From contig CM054058.1 in the NCBI GenBank assembly GCA_028641055.1, forward strand, positions 239,988,187 through 240,052,186: a stretch of DNA of 64,000 nt. The letters are read 5' to 3'. The position numbers were made by a program, and so were the translations under genes. The notes under the pieces are model-generated. The model did not search any database. It was not told where the DNA came from and worked only from the letters and a program-made list of their open reading frames with translations. This DNA comes from Alopecurus myosuroides. Taxonomy: Eukaryota > Streptophyta > Magnoliopsida > Poales > Poaceae. Below are positions 1-12,882 of this stretch, one piece after another; the first letter of the stretch is position 1, and each line of letters starts with the position of its first letter.

Positions 1-551
1 GTTCGGTACATCGCAACAATGGCGGCGTCCTACTCCTACAATCTCACTAAATCAGGAGTAAAGCCTGAAGTATACAAAGTACAATGTGAGTCTAAGTTTT
101 CTGTTTGTCTTCTCTCTAAGGCGACTCCCATCCGGCTTTATATATACAGCCGTATTAGGTCCTATTCTTGGTAAGCAAGACGTCCGGCTTCTTCTCTAAG
201 CCAGATTACGTATTGGGTCGTAATCCGGGTTCTTCTAGAATTCACCTTCCTCTGTGTCGGCTTACTGTGCCGCCCAATGAACTTTGCTACATTACCTATG
301 GGCCACCCAGGTAATCCGGCCTTCGACCAATGCCGGATATACCCCCATTTGGCATATATCCAATAGTCATGTATTTTTAAAATTCTGAATTTTACATTAA
401 CTTCAGTGTTATATAAATTTTTTTCCCGCATTTGTTCTCTAAATTTTTATGTTCTGAAAATTTGAAAATTTACACTCTTCTTGTGTATTTTTCGAAAAAT
501 GTGGCCGGGTTATATACCCCTTTTCAAAAAAATGTGGCCAAACCATTTATT
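1..551. other. Unclassified flank, possibly LTR remnant
   Basis: No coding region is recognised. The stretch is rich in CCGG-containing words (CCGGCTT, CCGGGTT), like the LTRs of Gypsy element A further right. Read on the minus strand it has a TATATATAAAG box around 137-147. It may be part of a related LTR that the CACTA element later entered, but no LTR border is visible. The last three bases, ATT (549-551), are the left target-site duplication of the CACTA element. Confidence 0.3.
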
Positions 552-930
552 CACTAGTGGAAACAGGGTCTTTAACCCCGGGTGGTGAGGCCCTCAAATC
601 CCCGGCATGCACCCGAGACTACTTTATTGGGAATAGAGCACCCCCCCTCAAGTCCTACGACCCATGACAAAATTGAGGCCACGTGGCCTCTGCTTGAGCC
701 TGTGATCGAGGAGTTTTAGTCCCGGCTTATAAGAGGACCTAGGATAAAATTGTTCACACACGGCAGCATGTGGCTCAGGCTTTTTGTATTTAAAAGTTAT
801 GATCAATAATGCAAAAATATATGGTTAATTAATAACAAATCAGGAAAATACATATAGCATATCAAAATATTCATAAAAGAAATATCTATCTAATAAAAAT
901 ATATAGTTGATTACAACCGGGACTAGGGCC
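552..930. repeat. CACTA 1 left subterminal region
   Basis: Contains the terminal inverted repeat and scattered copies of the GTCCCGG / CCGGGACTAG word (near 720 and 918). Such repeats bind the accessory CACTA protein in characterised elements. This role is family knowledge; only the words are seen here. Confidence 0.6.
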
Positions 931-1592
931 CGTCTATTCGATTACATAGAGATTATAACAAGGACTAGATCCTATTAGGAGTTAATATTGTATTTTCCCT
1001 TTCGGTTTATGACAACGCAATTTCCTCTTGAATTGCTCCAAAGCGCTCCTTTAGTTATAGATTGCTCTGTATTTTATCCAACTATAAAAGAAGAAGATCA
1101 ATATAAATATCAATCATCATAACAAAAATTATGAAAGACACTCAACATAATTGCTGATAGTAAAATAAAATTGTGAATGTATTTGTTCACTTACTTCTAA
1201 AAATGGCGCTGGGTTCTGCTCACTGACCTCCCGGCGAATCCAATCGCACACAAAGTATCCACACAAATTGGTCCCATCAGACTGCCTCGCGCACTTTACG
1301 AGAATATAATTCAATCGTATAATAATCAATCATGATATAATTATATTGAAATTAGAATTAAAGAGATGCTCGGACCTAGCTCGTACTACTTACTTTGATA
1401 TGATGAAAAGTAAGCTCCGGTTTAAATTCACCATGTGTCCTCTCGATAAAAAAAATTCCAAATCTTGCTTGGCAAAAAATATGAATAAATGAGTTATTAG
1501 TTATTTGATATCTCGAAAAGGGAAGAAAAGAGAATGATATAGTGCAACAATGATTGAAATTACTTTTGGAGCGCATCTATAATGCTCTTGTA

Positions 1593-1715
1593 CTCCCTCC
1601 GTCTCAAATTAATTGTCACAAATTTTGACAAAAGTGGATGTATCTAGACATAATTTAGTGTTAGATACATCCACTTTTGTCAAACTTTGTGACAATTAAT
1701 TTGAGACGGAGGGAG
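1593..1715. mobile_element. Stowaway-type MITE
   Basis: A 123-bp near-perfect inverted repeat beginning CTCCCTCCGTCTCAAATTAA and ending with its complement. It is flanked by TA on both sides (1591-1592 and 1716-1717), the Tc1/mariner target duplication. It has no coding capacity and would be mobilised by a mariner-like transposase. It lies inside CACTA 1, downstream of the transposase genes. Confidence 0.95.
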
Positions 1716-2339
1716 TACTTCTCCTTGGGTTTTGTCAATGAGTCGTACATTTCAACTTTTCTAGAGTCAACTTCAATGGTCAGTAGAATGTAATGGAAGT
1801 TTCCCATTTTTATATACGTTAGTAATACACTTAACATCAATTAAGCAAAAAAACTAATGTGTACAAGACAGTAACACTCTTACTCAAAGTTGTAAGGAAC
1901 AATATCTTCCTTTTGTAATGTTGGCTCTCTATGAACCTTAGTAAGTTGTCCTCTGTTTCCTTGGGGAAGTCCCGTAGCAAGACTTCATTAATTTGTTTTG
2001 GGTCAACGAACCCAATGTCAAAGATGCATTTTCAATTACATTCATCACACTTCATTCCGCATAATAGCGTAGTGATCATAATTACAGGAAATGTACTAGC
2101 TGAGTTAGAGACTTTTAGAAATAAATGAAGGAATTGAATCACTTACAGACAATAGGTACTGATGACACTCAATTCGAGGGCGTCAAGATTGTATAACATA
2201 TTGATTTCTTCAAGATAAATTTTTATCTCGTCTTAACCAATGAAATTCTCTCGTGTAACTTTCACGACGAGAATTTTTTGATTTTCCTTGGTGACTTGTA
2301 AATACCAATCATGTAGTTTTCACATTTGTGTTGGTAGAA

Positions 2340-2718
2340 CCTTGATCTGATCTGGTGGCAGCAGAGCCTTCCTGTATTCTCATTTACCTACTTAATACAA
2401 CTTGGGTATATCTCCATCTACCAGTTGAGAAAGTGCAATACCAGCTTCTGCAGAAAATTCCGTCGCGGCCAGATCAATGAGTAACACTTTGAGCGGGGAG
2501 ATGGACTGTTTTGCCTATTCTCCGAGCTAGGCAACTCCTTTTTTCTCACTGCAACTACTATTTCTTGTCTTTTGGGAGCTAGCTTTCCTCAGACAGCGTG
2601 CATAGTCATCTGGCCTATTTAGCTCAATTTTCGATGGCTGTTGAAGAAACTCCTTAGCCCATTTTATGCTTTCCGGAGGAAATATTTGCTTTGTCTCGGT
2701 ATTTTTCAGTGCAAGTTG
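2340..2718 (-). pseudogene. CACTA 1 second ORF, C-terminal part
   Basis: Read on the minus strand, and joined across the element A insertion to the part at 13371-13908, a frame runs through residues such as PPESIKWAKEFLQQPS and AEAGIALSQLVDGDIP. It resembles the second, non-TNP2 ORF of grass CACTA elements, thought to be a DNA-binding accessory protein. In-frame stops interrupt it around 2500-2540, so it is a pseudogene. Element A landed inside it with duplication AGTTG. The assignment rests on position and remembered family resemblance. Confidence 0.5.
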
Positions 2719-3200
2719 TGTCGTGGGATAATCACGGCAGATGTTACCAGGGGTAACTGATCTTGGGGCAAGTCGACACAGGCGTTCGGGAGAGGGTTTA
2801 GCTCAAGGGAAGACATGGTACAACTTGATCTGACAGCCGGCAATCGAAGTCGCCGGATCTCTATTCTCGATACAATAACTCGATTAGGGTTTACACTGGA
2901 TACTCGATACCACACGATATTGCTAGGGTTCTTAGATCTCTCTCTCTAAAACTATACCTGAGGGTCGGTTTATAAAGCACCCGCACCCCCTAACTTATTC
3001 GGCAAGGCATATTCCGGATCCTACATGAACACGGCGCACTAACCATAACTTTCCTTTACAATGGCCCATAACCCGGGCTGTTAAGCCCACAAGTTTGGGC
3101 CTCCACAAGCTTCTTTATTCTTAGCCGAATCCTGCACGCCATCCTTCGGGCCGGGTTATTTCCTCAGAGCTTGGCATACCGGGTTAGCATCCCCCTGTCA
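2719..3200 (-). repeat. Element A 3' LTR
   Basis: 482 bp, TG...CA, matching 12883-13364 at all but one position by eye. A TTTATAAA box lies at 2969-2976. The base run just outside, read on the element strand, is TGGGGACTAC followed by TGACAG, a polypurine-tract-like site next to the 3' LTR. Confidence 0.95.
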
Positions 3201-4314
3201 GTAGTCCCCAGAATAGCCTGGGCTTCATGGATCTCCTTGAAGCGCTTGCTATTCCCTGCAAAGATATAGATCATACGGGCGTATGAAGACCGGGTTAAGA
3301 TGTTTTGATATTCGGCTAGGCCTCACTCCATGGTGGCCATGTGATAACCCGGATTTGGCCTCCAGATATTTAGGTTCAAATTCCCAGGTCCAGACTACCA
3401 CAAAAATGCCAAGATCTCATGCTCGATAATCAGTCCCGTCATTACCGGGCTAATCCTTTCCTTCTTCTGTCCCAATGCCTCGCTCAATACTCAACGCATA
3501 TCCCGCAAGATCTTCGCTGATAACCTTTACCCCGCGGTTTCCGGCTACTGGCCGTTAGGATAGGCTCACCCTTGCCTTATAAATAGTACTTAATGGGCAA
3601 CCCTAAGCCTCTCACCACGCCACAACTTCCCCTCTTCTTCCTTGCTCCCAACACCCTCGCGACACCATCGTGAGGAACTCGCACCGGTCACCAACGCAAG
3701 CTCACCAGCGACCGCGCCCGCCCTTGAGTCGCCTTACGCCACCGTCAAGTGTCATCGTTGCTCCTCCGTTCCTCTTATTCGAGCCACGCCGCCCGTCGCC
3801 ATCGTATTAGACTCCAATCTCCCCGGTAAGCTCCTCGCAACCAGTCAATCAATCCTCACAACTTTCAATTTACCCAAGATCGAATCTAGGTCAACCCGCA
3901 AGTCATTTGTCCGATTGCACCAAACTAGATCGACTCGAGGCTTGCCAACTCCTTTAATCATCTGCCCTATAGTCACAAATGATCCTCCAATCCTCATTGA
4001 TTACCAATTTTACTTAAAAATCATCCGCAAGCATTTCCATCTAGATCCGTTCCTCCTCAATTTTCCGCCTATTGCATTAACACCCGGAAAAACCCTCCTT
4101 TTCCAGCCATTTCATTTGCGATATAAATATGGGCAACCATTCGTCATCCCCGAATACCTTTCCCTATGTAAGTGACCAACAATTTCACAAGTGTGCTCAA
4201 TACCCGGACAGTTCTCGACTTCGCACCTTCTTGATACTTTTATATTCGGATGCCTCAGTATTCCCGGGTCTTATTTCACACGCCTCTTCTCTTTATGTTT
4301 TGCAGGCTGGCCCC
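3201..4314. other. Element A spacer between 3' LTR and antisense ORF
   Basis: Holds the PPT-like site next to 3200 and the upstream region of the antisense ORF. On the plus strand an AT-poor leader with open frames (3642-4175) precedes the aORF start. TGCAG at 4301-4305 is a possible splice acceptor just before the ATG, suggesting a 5' leader intron. No domain was recognised in the leader frames. Confidence 0.5.
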
Positions 4315-7300
4315 ATGGCTCCCAAGCGACAAGGGAAACAGCCGGCTCCGACAAGGACCACCCAAACCATATCTGCCAACTGGGGGCGTTCCACAACCAC
4401 CAAAGCCAAATTGGACGAGCTAGCCGAATTAGGAACCCTCCCTTCTCAAAAAGACATCCACTGGAGGGTCCCGGGTAATGAGACTCGTCCCACCCCCGAA
4501 GAAAACGAGGTAATCTGCTTCGTTGACCACGTGACCCGGGGATTTCGTCCTCCGGGTCATCCTTTCTTTAGGGAGGTCTTAGATCATTATGGACTCCGGG
4601 TGTTTGACATAGGGCCTAACTCCATGTTAAACATTACCCACTTCATTGTTCTATCTGAGTCGTACTTGTGCATGCCACCGAGTCTGACTCTTTTCATTGA
4701 GTTATTCCAGTGCAAGCCGTGCCGCGAAAGCGGCGACGGAGCGCTTCTCACTTGCGGCGGGGTATCTATCCAACGCCGTAAGAATTCTCTGATGCCAACC
4801 CTCAACCTGCACTCCCACGTTAAACATTGGCAGCTATCCTTCTTTTACTGCCACGATACCTCCCCCGACAGCGAAAAGAAGCTGCCGGGTTACTCAGAGG
4901 CCCCCCTCAAGCTCTTCGAGTCTTTCAATGCCTTCGCATCAGACTCAGACAGGGAGGCAATCCTTCCTTCGCTAGCCAAGATAGCCATTCTCTCAGCCCA
5001 GGGCCTCCTAGGGCTCAATTTAATAAAAACTTGGGTCGATTTCCGAATCCAACCTAATTCCGTTCGCGCCAAATTGATGTGCGAGTACTCGGGGCACACC
5101 ACAGACGCGCTCCGCTACTCCACCAAGAGCTTTGCGACCGGTGATACTATAAAGACTATCAAGGGCTTCTTGGCGGAGAAGCTGGAGGCGATAAAGGGTA
5201 TCGCCGGGTTGCCTCCGTTTACCCGGGAAAATCCAGCTCCAGCGGTAATACCCGGCGCTCATAGCTTGTTTCCGCATTTCAACTCGATACTGCTTCTAAG
5301 CCTTTAATCTTATCTTTTTACCTCAGGCTGATGACCCCTTCTGGAGAGTTGAACCACTCCCCCCCTCCAGAGACCCGGAAGAGGAGGACGAAGCGACTGA
5401 CGATAGTGAAGGTATTCACTCAGGATCTGCATATTTTTACTTGCATTACTTTCCTCTCGTCTGTCTTTTTTCCAATGAATGCACACCCGGTTCGCAGGGC
5501 TAGAAGACGAGGGTGGAAACAATGAAGACGACCCGGAGAGAACCGAGTCTGACCCAGAGGCAACGGTCGGGGCCAAGAGGAAAGGCAGGGGGACAGTGTC
5601 CAAGGTTCCTTTTTCCTCATTATCCTCTGAACCTTACTCCTTTGACGTCATGCGACGACTTAACCATCAATTATCAAATTCATCATGCTTGAAGGATTCC
5701 CTCCCAGCCAAGCGCAGGGTAACTCGGAGCTCCCCAGGTGAAGATCCACTTAACCCGGGCATTTCCGCCCCCTCGGTCCCTCGTGGCAGTGCTCCTCCAT
5801 CTCGCTCTTCCAACTCTCCTCAGCGCCACCCTTCTCCTAACCACCCACGTGCCGGGCAATTCCGGGTTCCATTAGTGGTTCCTGCGAATACCTCATCTAC
5901 TTCAAGTGGCGAGCTCCCATCGGATTACACCGTAAATGCCGGGTAAGTTTTTGCCTTACTATTTCTTTTTGCCTCTAGCGAACTTTCATCCGAGCCACCG
6001 TCATCATTAATAACTGCCTTTTTTCATCTTGCTTTCAGTGCTCAGGTCACCGTCAGTGACCCGGAAAACACAGAAACGGATAACCTCCAGGTGGAGAAGC
6101 CGACTGACGACGCAGACGCCGCAACTGGTGGTGATGCGGCCACTAACCGGGAACAAGGCCCTCTGAACAATCCACTTTCCCAGACCGTCGGATCTCCTTC
6201 CTTATCGGAACCACTAGACGAAGAGATAGAAATTCTAGATACAAAGATGAGCCCTCCCAACCCGGACACTCAGACTGTCCGGGTCTCCACTCCAAATGCA
6301 AGGGGAACCCCCCTACCAGATGATCAAGCTGCCGGCTCTTCCGGGACTCGCTCCGAGGAGTTAACTTTTGCCCAGATGCTAGAGACCCTGCGCGCCTTAA
6401 GGGCTAACGAGGAAAATATCTTGGGGTCTTTGATAACCAAACACGAGGTAAGTTTGATTAATGTTGCTTGTACCTTTGTCCAGTCCCCAAGTTCCGAGGG
6501 AGTTCATTCATGACTTGCTCGGTACTTTTATTATACCAATGACTGATAACTGTGCTCTTCTACCTAACCAATGCTTTCTTAACATCCATGCAGTCTTACG
6601 TGACTCAATACGAGGAGAAACTTGCGGACGCCGCCAAGCTCGTTGAAAAGGAGATATCTTTACGTGAAGCAGCAGAGGCTGAAGCCAGGAGGAACAGGCA
6701 ATTAATGAAGAAGTACCGAAGAAGGGCTCACCAAGCCGAAGATGACCTGACAAGCCTTTCCGTCGAAATATCTGACACCTATCGTTCTTTGCTTGGTATG
6801 CTTCCTTCTCCGGTTTTATCCTTTTGACAAACAGCAAAAGTTGTCCGACTTACATCTTCATTTTACTTCAGGCCCGGACGAAGCCATGCCGGACGAAGAT
6901 GACATTGCCAAGCTGAAAACCATAAAGAGTGCTATCCGGCAGCTATGTGCCGGGACCAGATGGATCCTTGACGAGTTACGGTGTCCGGGTAGAGGACATG
7001 TTGACCTGAGGAGGCTGTTGGACGCCCTATCCACTGTTCCCGAGTGGATTCGGCACTGGAAGCGCTCATCTTGCCGGGTTGGAGTGACCCGGGGGCTTGC
7101 GCTTGCGAAAGCTTATCTCCCCAAGCTCGAGTTAGCGAAGCTTATGGGCGGCTTCCCAGAGTTCAAGCTTGACGGATCCAAGTTTTCAGTAAAGGATTTC
7201 CAGGCCGTCCAGAAGGAGGTCCGTTACCCGGCCAGCGTAATTGCTGATGAACTGGATGTTAACATACTTGTTCCAGCATATGATTCTGCCGACAAAGCAA

Positions 7301-7521
7301 TTAAGTCGGATCTTCCTGAGCCTTATGACATGCTGGCCCGGTGGAAGGAGGAAGCTGCTGCGATAAGGGCGGAGGCTGCCAAGAAACAAGCTGAAGCCGG
7401 CTCTGCTCCTGCTGCCTCAACATCAGTCGTTCCGCCCCCTGCAGGGGCTGGCGCCGCCGATCCGGGTGTTGCTGCTACCACCAATGATGGCAAGGGTAAG
7501 GCCAAGATGGGCGCCGAGTGA
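4315..7521 (+). CDS. Element A antisense ORF (aORF), plant gypsy 'Transposase_28'-like protein
   Basis: Lies between pol and the 3' LTR, antisense to gag-pol, as described for aORFs of Tat-clade elements. The chosen start is ATG 4315 (MAPKRQGKQ). Exon 1 (4315-5244) encodes a conserved domain with the core HVTRGFRPPGHPFFREVL, alike in layout to the element B aORF (HFARGFGLPVSDFFRAFL) and to the family called putative plant gypsy-type transposon protein. Plausible GT/AG introns give exon 2 at 5327-5411 and exon 3 from 5498. Further coding blocks lie near 6041-6450, 6593-6795 and 6873-7521. The later part is acidic, then coiled-coil-like (6600-6790), ending in an Ala/Pro-rich tail. It looks largely intact. 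Its function is unknown, and regulation of the sense transcript is only a guess. Confidence 0.7.
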
Positions 7522-8626
7522 TATATGGTTTCCGATGCCTCTTTTTAAGCGTCAGTCGGTCGACATACTTTTTGAAACAGTCATTTTTTAGGCGGTGCGC
7601 CTGTGCACCTTTGATATTTTTTCACCAGTATTTTGTAATGCACACTAAGGCCTTGATATACTCGATGCCTGTTCCGACCTTTGTAAGTTTAAGCTCATCT
7701 GTTCTCGATATCTGGTTTTATTTATTGCTCCTTTTGTGAAAACTCAATTTCCGGGTCTCATGGGTATTGACAAGCGGATTTTGCTTCGAAGTCCCCAAGT
7801 CCCCAAGACTCGGATATTTGGATTTTTGCAACTATACAAGTAAGCCAGTTCTTTTCAAGATTTCAAGCTACCGGGCCCGGATTGCCGAGCCTAGGACACT
7901 TGATCTTGAAAAGGCAACAAAATGCTTATTGCTATTTTCACAAAGATCCATGAGTTGTTTCACATCGGTTTTGAAGTTATGCTTAATAGTCATTGAGTTT
8001 CCAGCTATTCAGCCTTGTACTCTGCATAACTTGTGGTTTAGATGACCCTTTTGACTGTCTTGTACTGTAAGCCGGCTTTCGCGTGGATACCATGTTGTTA
8101 CATCAATACGAAGACGTAGCCAGCCAATTCCCGTCGGGTTTCATGACTAACTGCCATCGTAAGCGAACAAATCATGCCACTTTAATGCGAGTCACATCGA
8201 GCTTAAGTAAGAGTAGCCAAGAAATTTGGACTTCTTTGTCCGGTTATAAGATTGTAGCCGTACTCGTTTGCGAGTAATCGGCCCTTATAACTCATAGGCA
8301 TCGTGGCCGGGTCTTTGAGTTTGTAACTGTGCTATTTAAGCGATCAGCCCCCAAGACCTAGATATACGCATCGTACTGAGAATACATAACCTGATAACAA
8401 CCATCTCTCTTCTTGATAACCATCTCTTTACTTGATATGAAAAACTGATAACAACCATCTCTTTTCTTGATAACCATCTCTTTACTTGATATGAAAAATG
8501 TAGGTCAGCAAGCCGCCTCATTAAAAACCCGTCCAGTCCCCAAAGGTGCCCTGGATAGGAAAAGAGTACGTCAGAAAACCTGCTGCCTATTACATCGTGC
8601 AATTCCACTTGCCAATATAGTCTTTA
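7522..8626. other. Element A spacer between aORF and pol 3' ends
   Basis: The two convergent coding regions end here. No conserved frame is seen. It holds the 54-bp tandem duplication at 8391-8498 and probably the 3' processing signals of both transcripts. Confidence 0.5.
8391..8498. repeat. 54-bp tandem duplication
   Basis: Two adjacent copies (8391-8444 and 8445-8498) start CTGATAACAACCATCTCT and end GATATGAAAAA, differing at about one base. Inside each, the shorter phrase TGATAACCATCTCTT is a partial internal repeat. Confidence 0.9.
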
Positions 8627-9601
8627 CTAAGTATAATACGGACGCAGCTGAGCCACGTTCCATGGTCTATCTCTTTCTTGCATAGATGAAGTGGTGTGTG
8701 CGGTGTCATTGACTGTAGCCGACTCTTCCCTTGCATCTATCAAATAATATGATCCGTTATGTAGGCTCCGGCTTATGATAAATGGTCCTTCCCATGGTGG
8801 TGATAATTTGTGTTTTCCTTCGTTTGACTGTACCAGACGCAGAACCAAATCTCCTTCCTGGAATACCCGGGTCTTCACACGCCGGCTATGATACCTCCGT
8901 AGATCTTGCTGATATATGGCTGATCTTTCCAGGGCTTGTTCTCTTTGTTCTTCTAACATATCTACGGCGTCCTGCCGGGTTTTTTCGTTCTCTACTTCGA
9001 CGTAAGCTGATACTCTGGGCGAATCGTGAATAATATCACTTGGTAACACTGCTTCCGCACCATAGACCATGAAGAAGGGTGTCATCTGAGTGGATCTGTT
9101 AGGTGTAGTGTTGATACCCCAAACTACAGACGGAAACTCCTCAACCCATGCACCAGCGGCCCTGACACAGGGAACTCGCAATCGTGGTTTTAGTCCGCGA
9201 AGCAATTCTTGGTTTGCCCTCTCCACTTGTCCATTGGCCTGGGGATGAGCCACCGATGCCACATCGATCCGGATTCCATTGTTGCCGCAAAATTTCTCCA
9301 TCTCACCAAGGGACATGTTGGTTCCATTGTCGGTAATTATGCTGTGGGGATACCCAAACCGGTAGATAATCCTTTTCAGGAACTTGACTGCTGTAGCTGC
9401 TTCGCAATTAGTAACTGGCATAACCTCAACCCACTTGGTAAACTTATCAATAGCCACCAAAAGATGTGTTTTCTTGCATGGTGACATATGGAAGGGGCCA
9501 ACCATGTCCATACCCCAGACGGCAAACGGCCAAGTTAACGGGATAGTCCGCAACTCCATAGCCGGCACATGGTTGGCGAGCGTACCTTTGACATCCGTCA
9601 C
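8627..9601 (-). pseudogene. Element A integrase core and C-terminus
   Basis: Encodes the catalytic core of a Gypsy integrase. The DDE residues are visible in GMDMVGPF (first Asp), TDNGTNM (second Asp) and QANGQVERANQE (Glu). A C-terminal segment ends RPWNVAQLRPYYT. There is no chromodomain, which fits the Tat clade rather than chromoviruses. It is one frame away from the upstream pol frame: a single-base loss around 9570-9580 separates it from the zinc-binding part, so the polyprotein is broken at the zinc-finger/core junction. Confidence 0.85.
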
Positions 9602-12600
9602 ACCTTGCTACCAATCGCTCCGCATCCGTTAGGGCCGTGAGCCAGAAAAACCCGTGTCGATAAGCTTTAGCCACAAGAGACCTTGTGGACGCATGATGCC
9701 CACAGTCGCCTTCATGGATTTCCTTGAGAATCTGTCTGCCTTCTTCCGGCGCCACGCAGCGCAAAAAGACTCCTGCTGCACTTCTTTTGTACAATTCCCC
9801 ATTGATGATAGAGTACCCCTTTGCTCGCCTCAAAATTTGCCTTGCTAATACCTCCTGTTGTGGTAACTCACCTCGTGATAGGTAGGCCAAAAACGGTTCT
9901 GTCCACTCGGGAATAATACGTACAGTGGCTACGAGCCCTGAATCCGAGTCTTGATTTGCCAATTCCTCCTCTGACTCGATTTTAACTGATGGTCGCCATA
10001 ATTCGTCCAGGAAAACGTTAGGTGGAACCGGCTCTCTGCGCGAGCCGAGTCTGGCGAGGGCGTCGGCTGCCTCGTTCTTTCTTCTGTCTATATGCTCCAC
10101 CTCATACCCGGAAAAACATCCTGCTACCCTATCAACTTCCCTGCGGTATGCCGCCATAGTTGCGTCCTTTCTGTCCCACGTTCCCGACACCTGCTGTACC
10201 ACAAGGTCCGAGTCTCCGAAGCACCGTATCCTCTTGATGCTCATCTCCTTGGCTACCTTTAAGCCATGCAATAGGGCCTCATACTCGGCAACATTGTTGG
10301 AACAGTCGAAGTGAATTTGTAGCACGTAACTCAATTTGTCCCCTTTGGGTGATGTTAGCACCACCCCAGCTCCTGATCCCTCGTACTGCTTCGATCCATC
10401 GAAGTGCATGATCCATGACTCGGAATTTGGAACCGTTGCAGTCATGCCTGTATGTGTCCAATCGTTAACGAAATCAACTAAAGCTTGAGACTTGATTGCT
10501 GACCTGGGTTCGTAGTTGATATGATAATCCCCCATCTCTATCGCCCATTTGGCTATTCTTCCCGTCGCGTCCGAGTTTCTGATGATATCCGACATTGGTA
10601 TTGAACTAACCACTGTTATCGGATGCTCTTGGAAATACGGCTTCAACTTCCGGCTAGCCATAAAGACCCCGAACACCAGCTTTTGCCAATGCGGATAACG
10701 CTGCTTTGCTTCTGATAACACCTCACTGACGTAATAAACCGGCCTCTGAACCGGGTAACCTTTCCCGTCCTCTTTGCGTTCCACGACAACCACTGCGCTA
10801 ACGGCTCGGGGGCCAGCTGCCACGTATAGCAACATAGGCTCTTTAGGACCCGGCTCCGCTAGTACTGGTGCTTCAGATAATTGCTTCTTTAGTGCTTCAA
10901 ACGCTTCATCTGCCTCTTCGTCCCATACGAATTTATCCGATTTTCGCAAGAGCCGATACAAGGGTATTGCTTTTTCTCCGAGTCTAGATATGAACCGGCT
11001 CAAGGCTGCTACACAGCCAGTGAGCTTTTGAACATGCTTCAAGTTCTCCGGCTTTTTCAAACTCTGGATTGCCTTGATTTTATCTGGATTTGCCTCAATT
11101 CCTCTCTCGGAAACTATGAAGCCGAGTAATTTCCCAGCCGGAACTCCGAACACGCACTTCGTTGGATTAAGCTTCATCTGGTACCTCCTCAGGTTTTTGA
11201 ATGTCTCCTTTAGATCATCGATAAATGTCTCCGCCTTCCTGGTCTTGATGACCACGTCATCCACATAAGCATGGACGTTACGTCCGATTTGGTCCTCAAA
11301 GCACTTTTGAATACACCGTTGGTAAGTTGCGCCAGCGTTCTTCAACCCAAATGTCATAGTTTTATAACAAAAGGCCCCAAACGGGGTTATGAATGATGTT
11401 TTCTCCCAATCCTCCCTTTTGAGCTTAATCTGATGATACCCGGAATATGCATCCAGGAAGCATAACAGATCGCTTCCAGCTACTGCGTCTATAATCTGAT
11501 CTATCCTTGGGAGCGCGAACGGGTCCTTTGGGCAATGCTTGTTAAGACTAGTGAAGTCAATGCACATCCTCCACTCGTTGGTCTTTTTCATCACCAGAAC
11601 CGGGTTAGCCAACCAATCCGGGTGGAATACTTCCATGATAAAGCCGGCTGCCAGTAGCCGAGCGATCTCTTCGCCTATAGCTTTCCTTCTTTCCTCATTC
11701 ATTTTCCTCAAACCTTGTTTCACGGGCCTGGACTTGGGATCCACATGCAAACTGTGCTCAACCAATTCTGTAGGGATACCCGGCATGTCGCTGGGTGTCC
11801 AGGCAAACACATCGGCATTCGAGCGAATGAACTCCACGAGCGCTCCCTCCTGCTCTTTTCCCAGGTTAGACCCTATGGTAAACTGTTTAGTAGAATCCCC
11901 TTCGACAAAATCTATCTTCTTGGTGTCTTGCGCTGCCTTGAATTTTGCTCTCTCATCCTCAGTATTCGGCTTTTTCAAGGCTGTTCTATCGTCCGGGTTT
12001 ACTTGAGACCGGTAATATTCGAGCTCTTCCTTCCTGCATGCCTGCTCGGCCATAACTGAATCTCCTTCGTCGCACTCGGCCGCTATATCCCGGTTCCCAT
12101 GTATAGTGATGGTCCGTTTAGGACCCGGGATTTTCAGCTGCAAATACACGTAGCACGGCCTAGCCATGAATTGGGCGTAAGCCGGCCTCCCCAACAGCGC
12201 GTGGTAAGGACTGCGCAACTTGACCACCTCGAACGTGAGCCACTCCACTCGATAATTATCCGTCGATTCCCCAAAAGCAACTTCCAAGGTGATCCTTCCC
12301 TCGGGGCTCGCCGAGTGACCCGGTACGATCCCGTGAAAGATTGTTGAACTTTTCTGCAGCTGGGACTCTTTGAGACTCATCCGTAAGAAGGTCTCCCAAT
12401 AAAGGATGTTGATGCTACTTCCACCGTCCATCAGGACCTTCTTCAGCTCGTAACCATTAACCTGTGGAGCAACCACCAACGCCAAGACTCCTGGACGCTC
12501 CACCTTTTCCGGATGATCTCTTCTACTCCACGTTATCTCTTGTTCTGCCCATCTAAGATATCCCGGCGCGGCTGATGAAACCGAATTTGCCGCTTGCTTT

Positions 12601-12882
12601 GATGTCTCTTTGTTCCTGCTAGAAGTTCCTGTAGTATGCACATGATATTGTCCTTTTAAGTTAGTCGTTCGTACCGTGTCGACGAAGATATTGATCCGGC
12701 CGATCGCCAATATAAATCCGGACTCGAGGTGATCCGATTCTGGCCCCCAGCCGGGATCGTCCACCAACTTTTCTTCTTCGTGGTCGATGTAGATTTCGCC
12801 AATGACAAGATCCTCCATGCCCTTCCGAGCTTCTCCCGTGATGTAAACACCTTTGGACGCAGGCCCCACGGTGGGCGCCAAC
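9575..12882 (-). pseudogene. Element A pol: protease, RT, RNase H, integrase zinc-binding domain
   Basis: One long open frame continues from the 5' LTR. In order: a short gag remnant (to about 12560), aspartic protease with VLMDGGSSINIL (near 12430), reverse transcriptase with YVDDVVIKT (near 11260), RNase H with HFDGSKQYEGSGAGVV (near 10400), and the H2C2 zinc finger (HHASTRS, CDGCQRYA) around 9580-9710. Where B and D have an amber codon before RT, A reads KEQEG, so the frame is open. Normal gag capsid and zinc-knuckle sequence (about 600 codons in B) is absent: the leader joins straight to GYLRWAEQEITWSRRDH, the segment just before protease. A frameshift ends the frame in integrase. Confidence 0.88.
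12864..12880 (-). other. Element A primer-binding site
   Basis: On the minus strand, two bases after the 5' LTR, the sequence is TGGCGCCCACCGTGGGG. Elements B and D share all 17 bases and C shares all but one. It is the tRNA-annealing site for minus-strand cDNA synthesis. The priming tRNA was not assigned. Confidence 0.85.

Noticed and set aside
1129..1576. Two 66-residue minus-strand frames as CACTA genes
   Set aside because: Too short, no family resemblance, and one abuts the Stowaway element; left as unassigned CACTA interior.
2719..2915. A small protein encoded inside the element A LTR
   Set aside because: It is the same open frame that, in the other LTR, leads into gag; in the 3' LTR it simply ends in the flank.
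4129..5307. A host gene unrelated to transposons on the plus strand inside element A
   Set aside because: Its position between pol and the 3' LTR and its likeness to the element B antisense domain identify it as the element's aORF.
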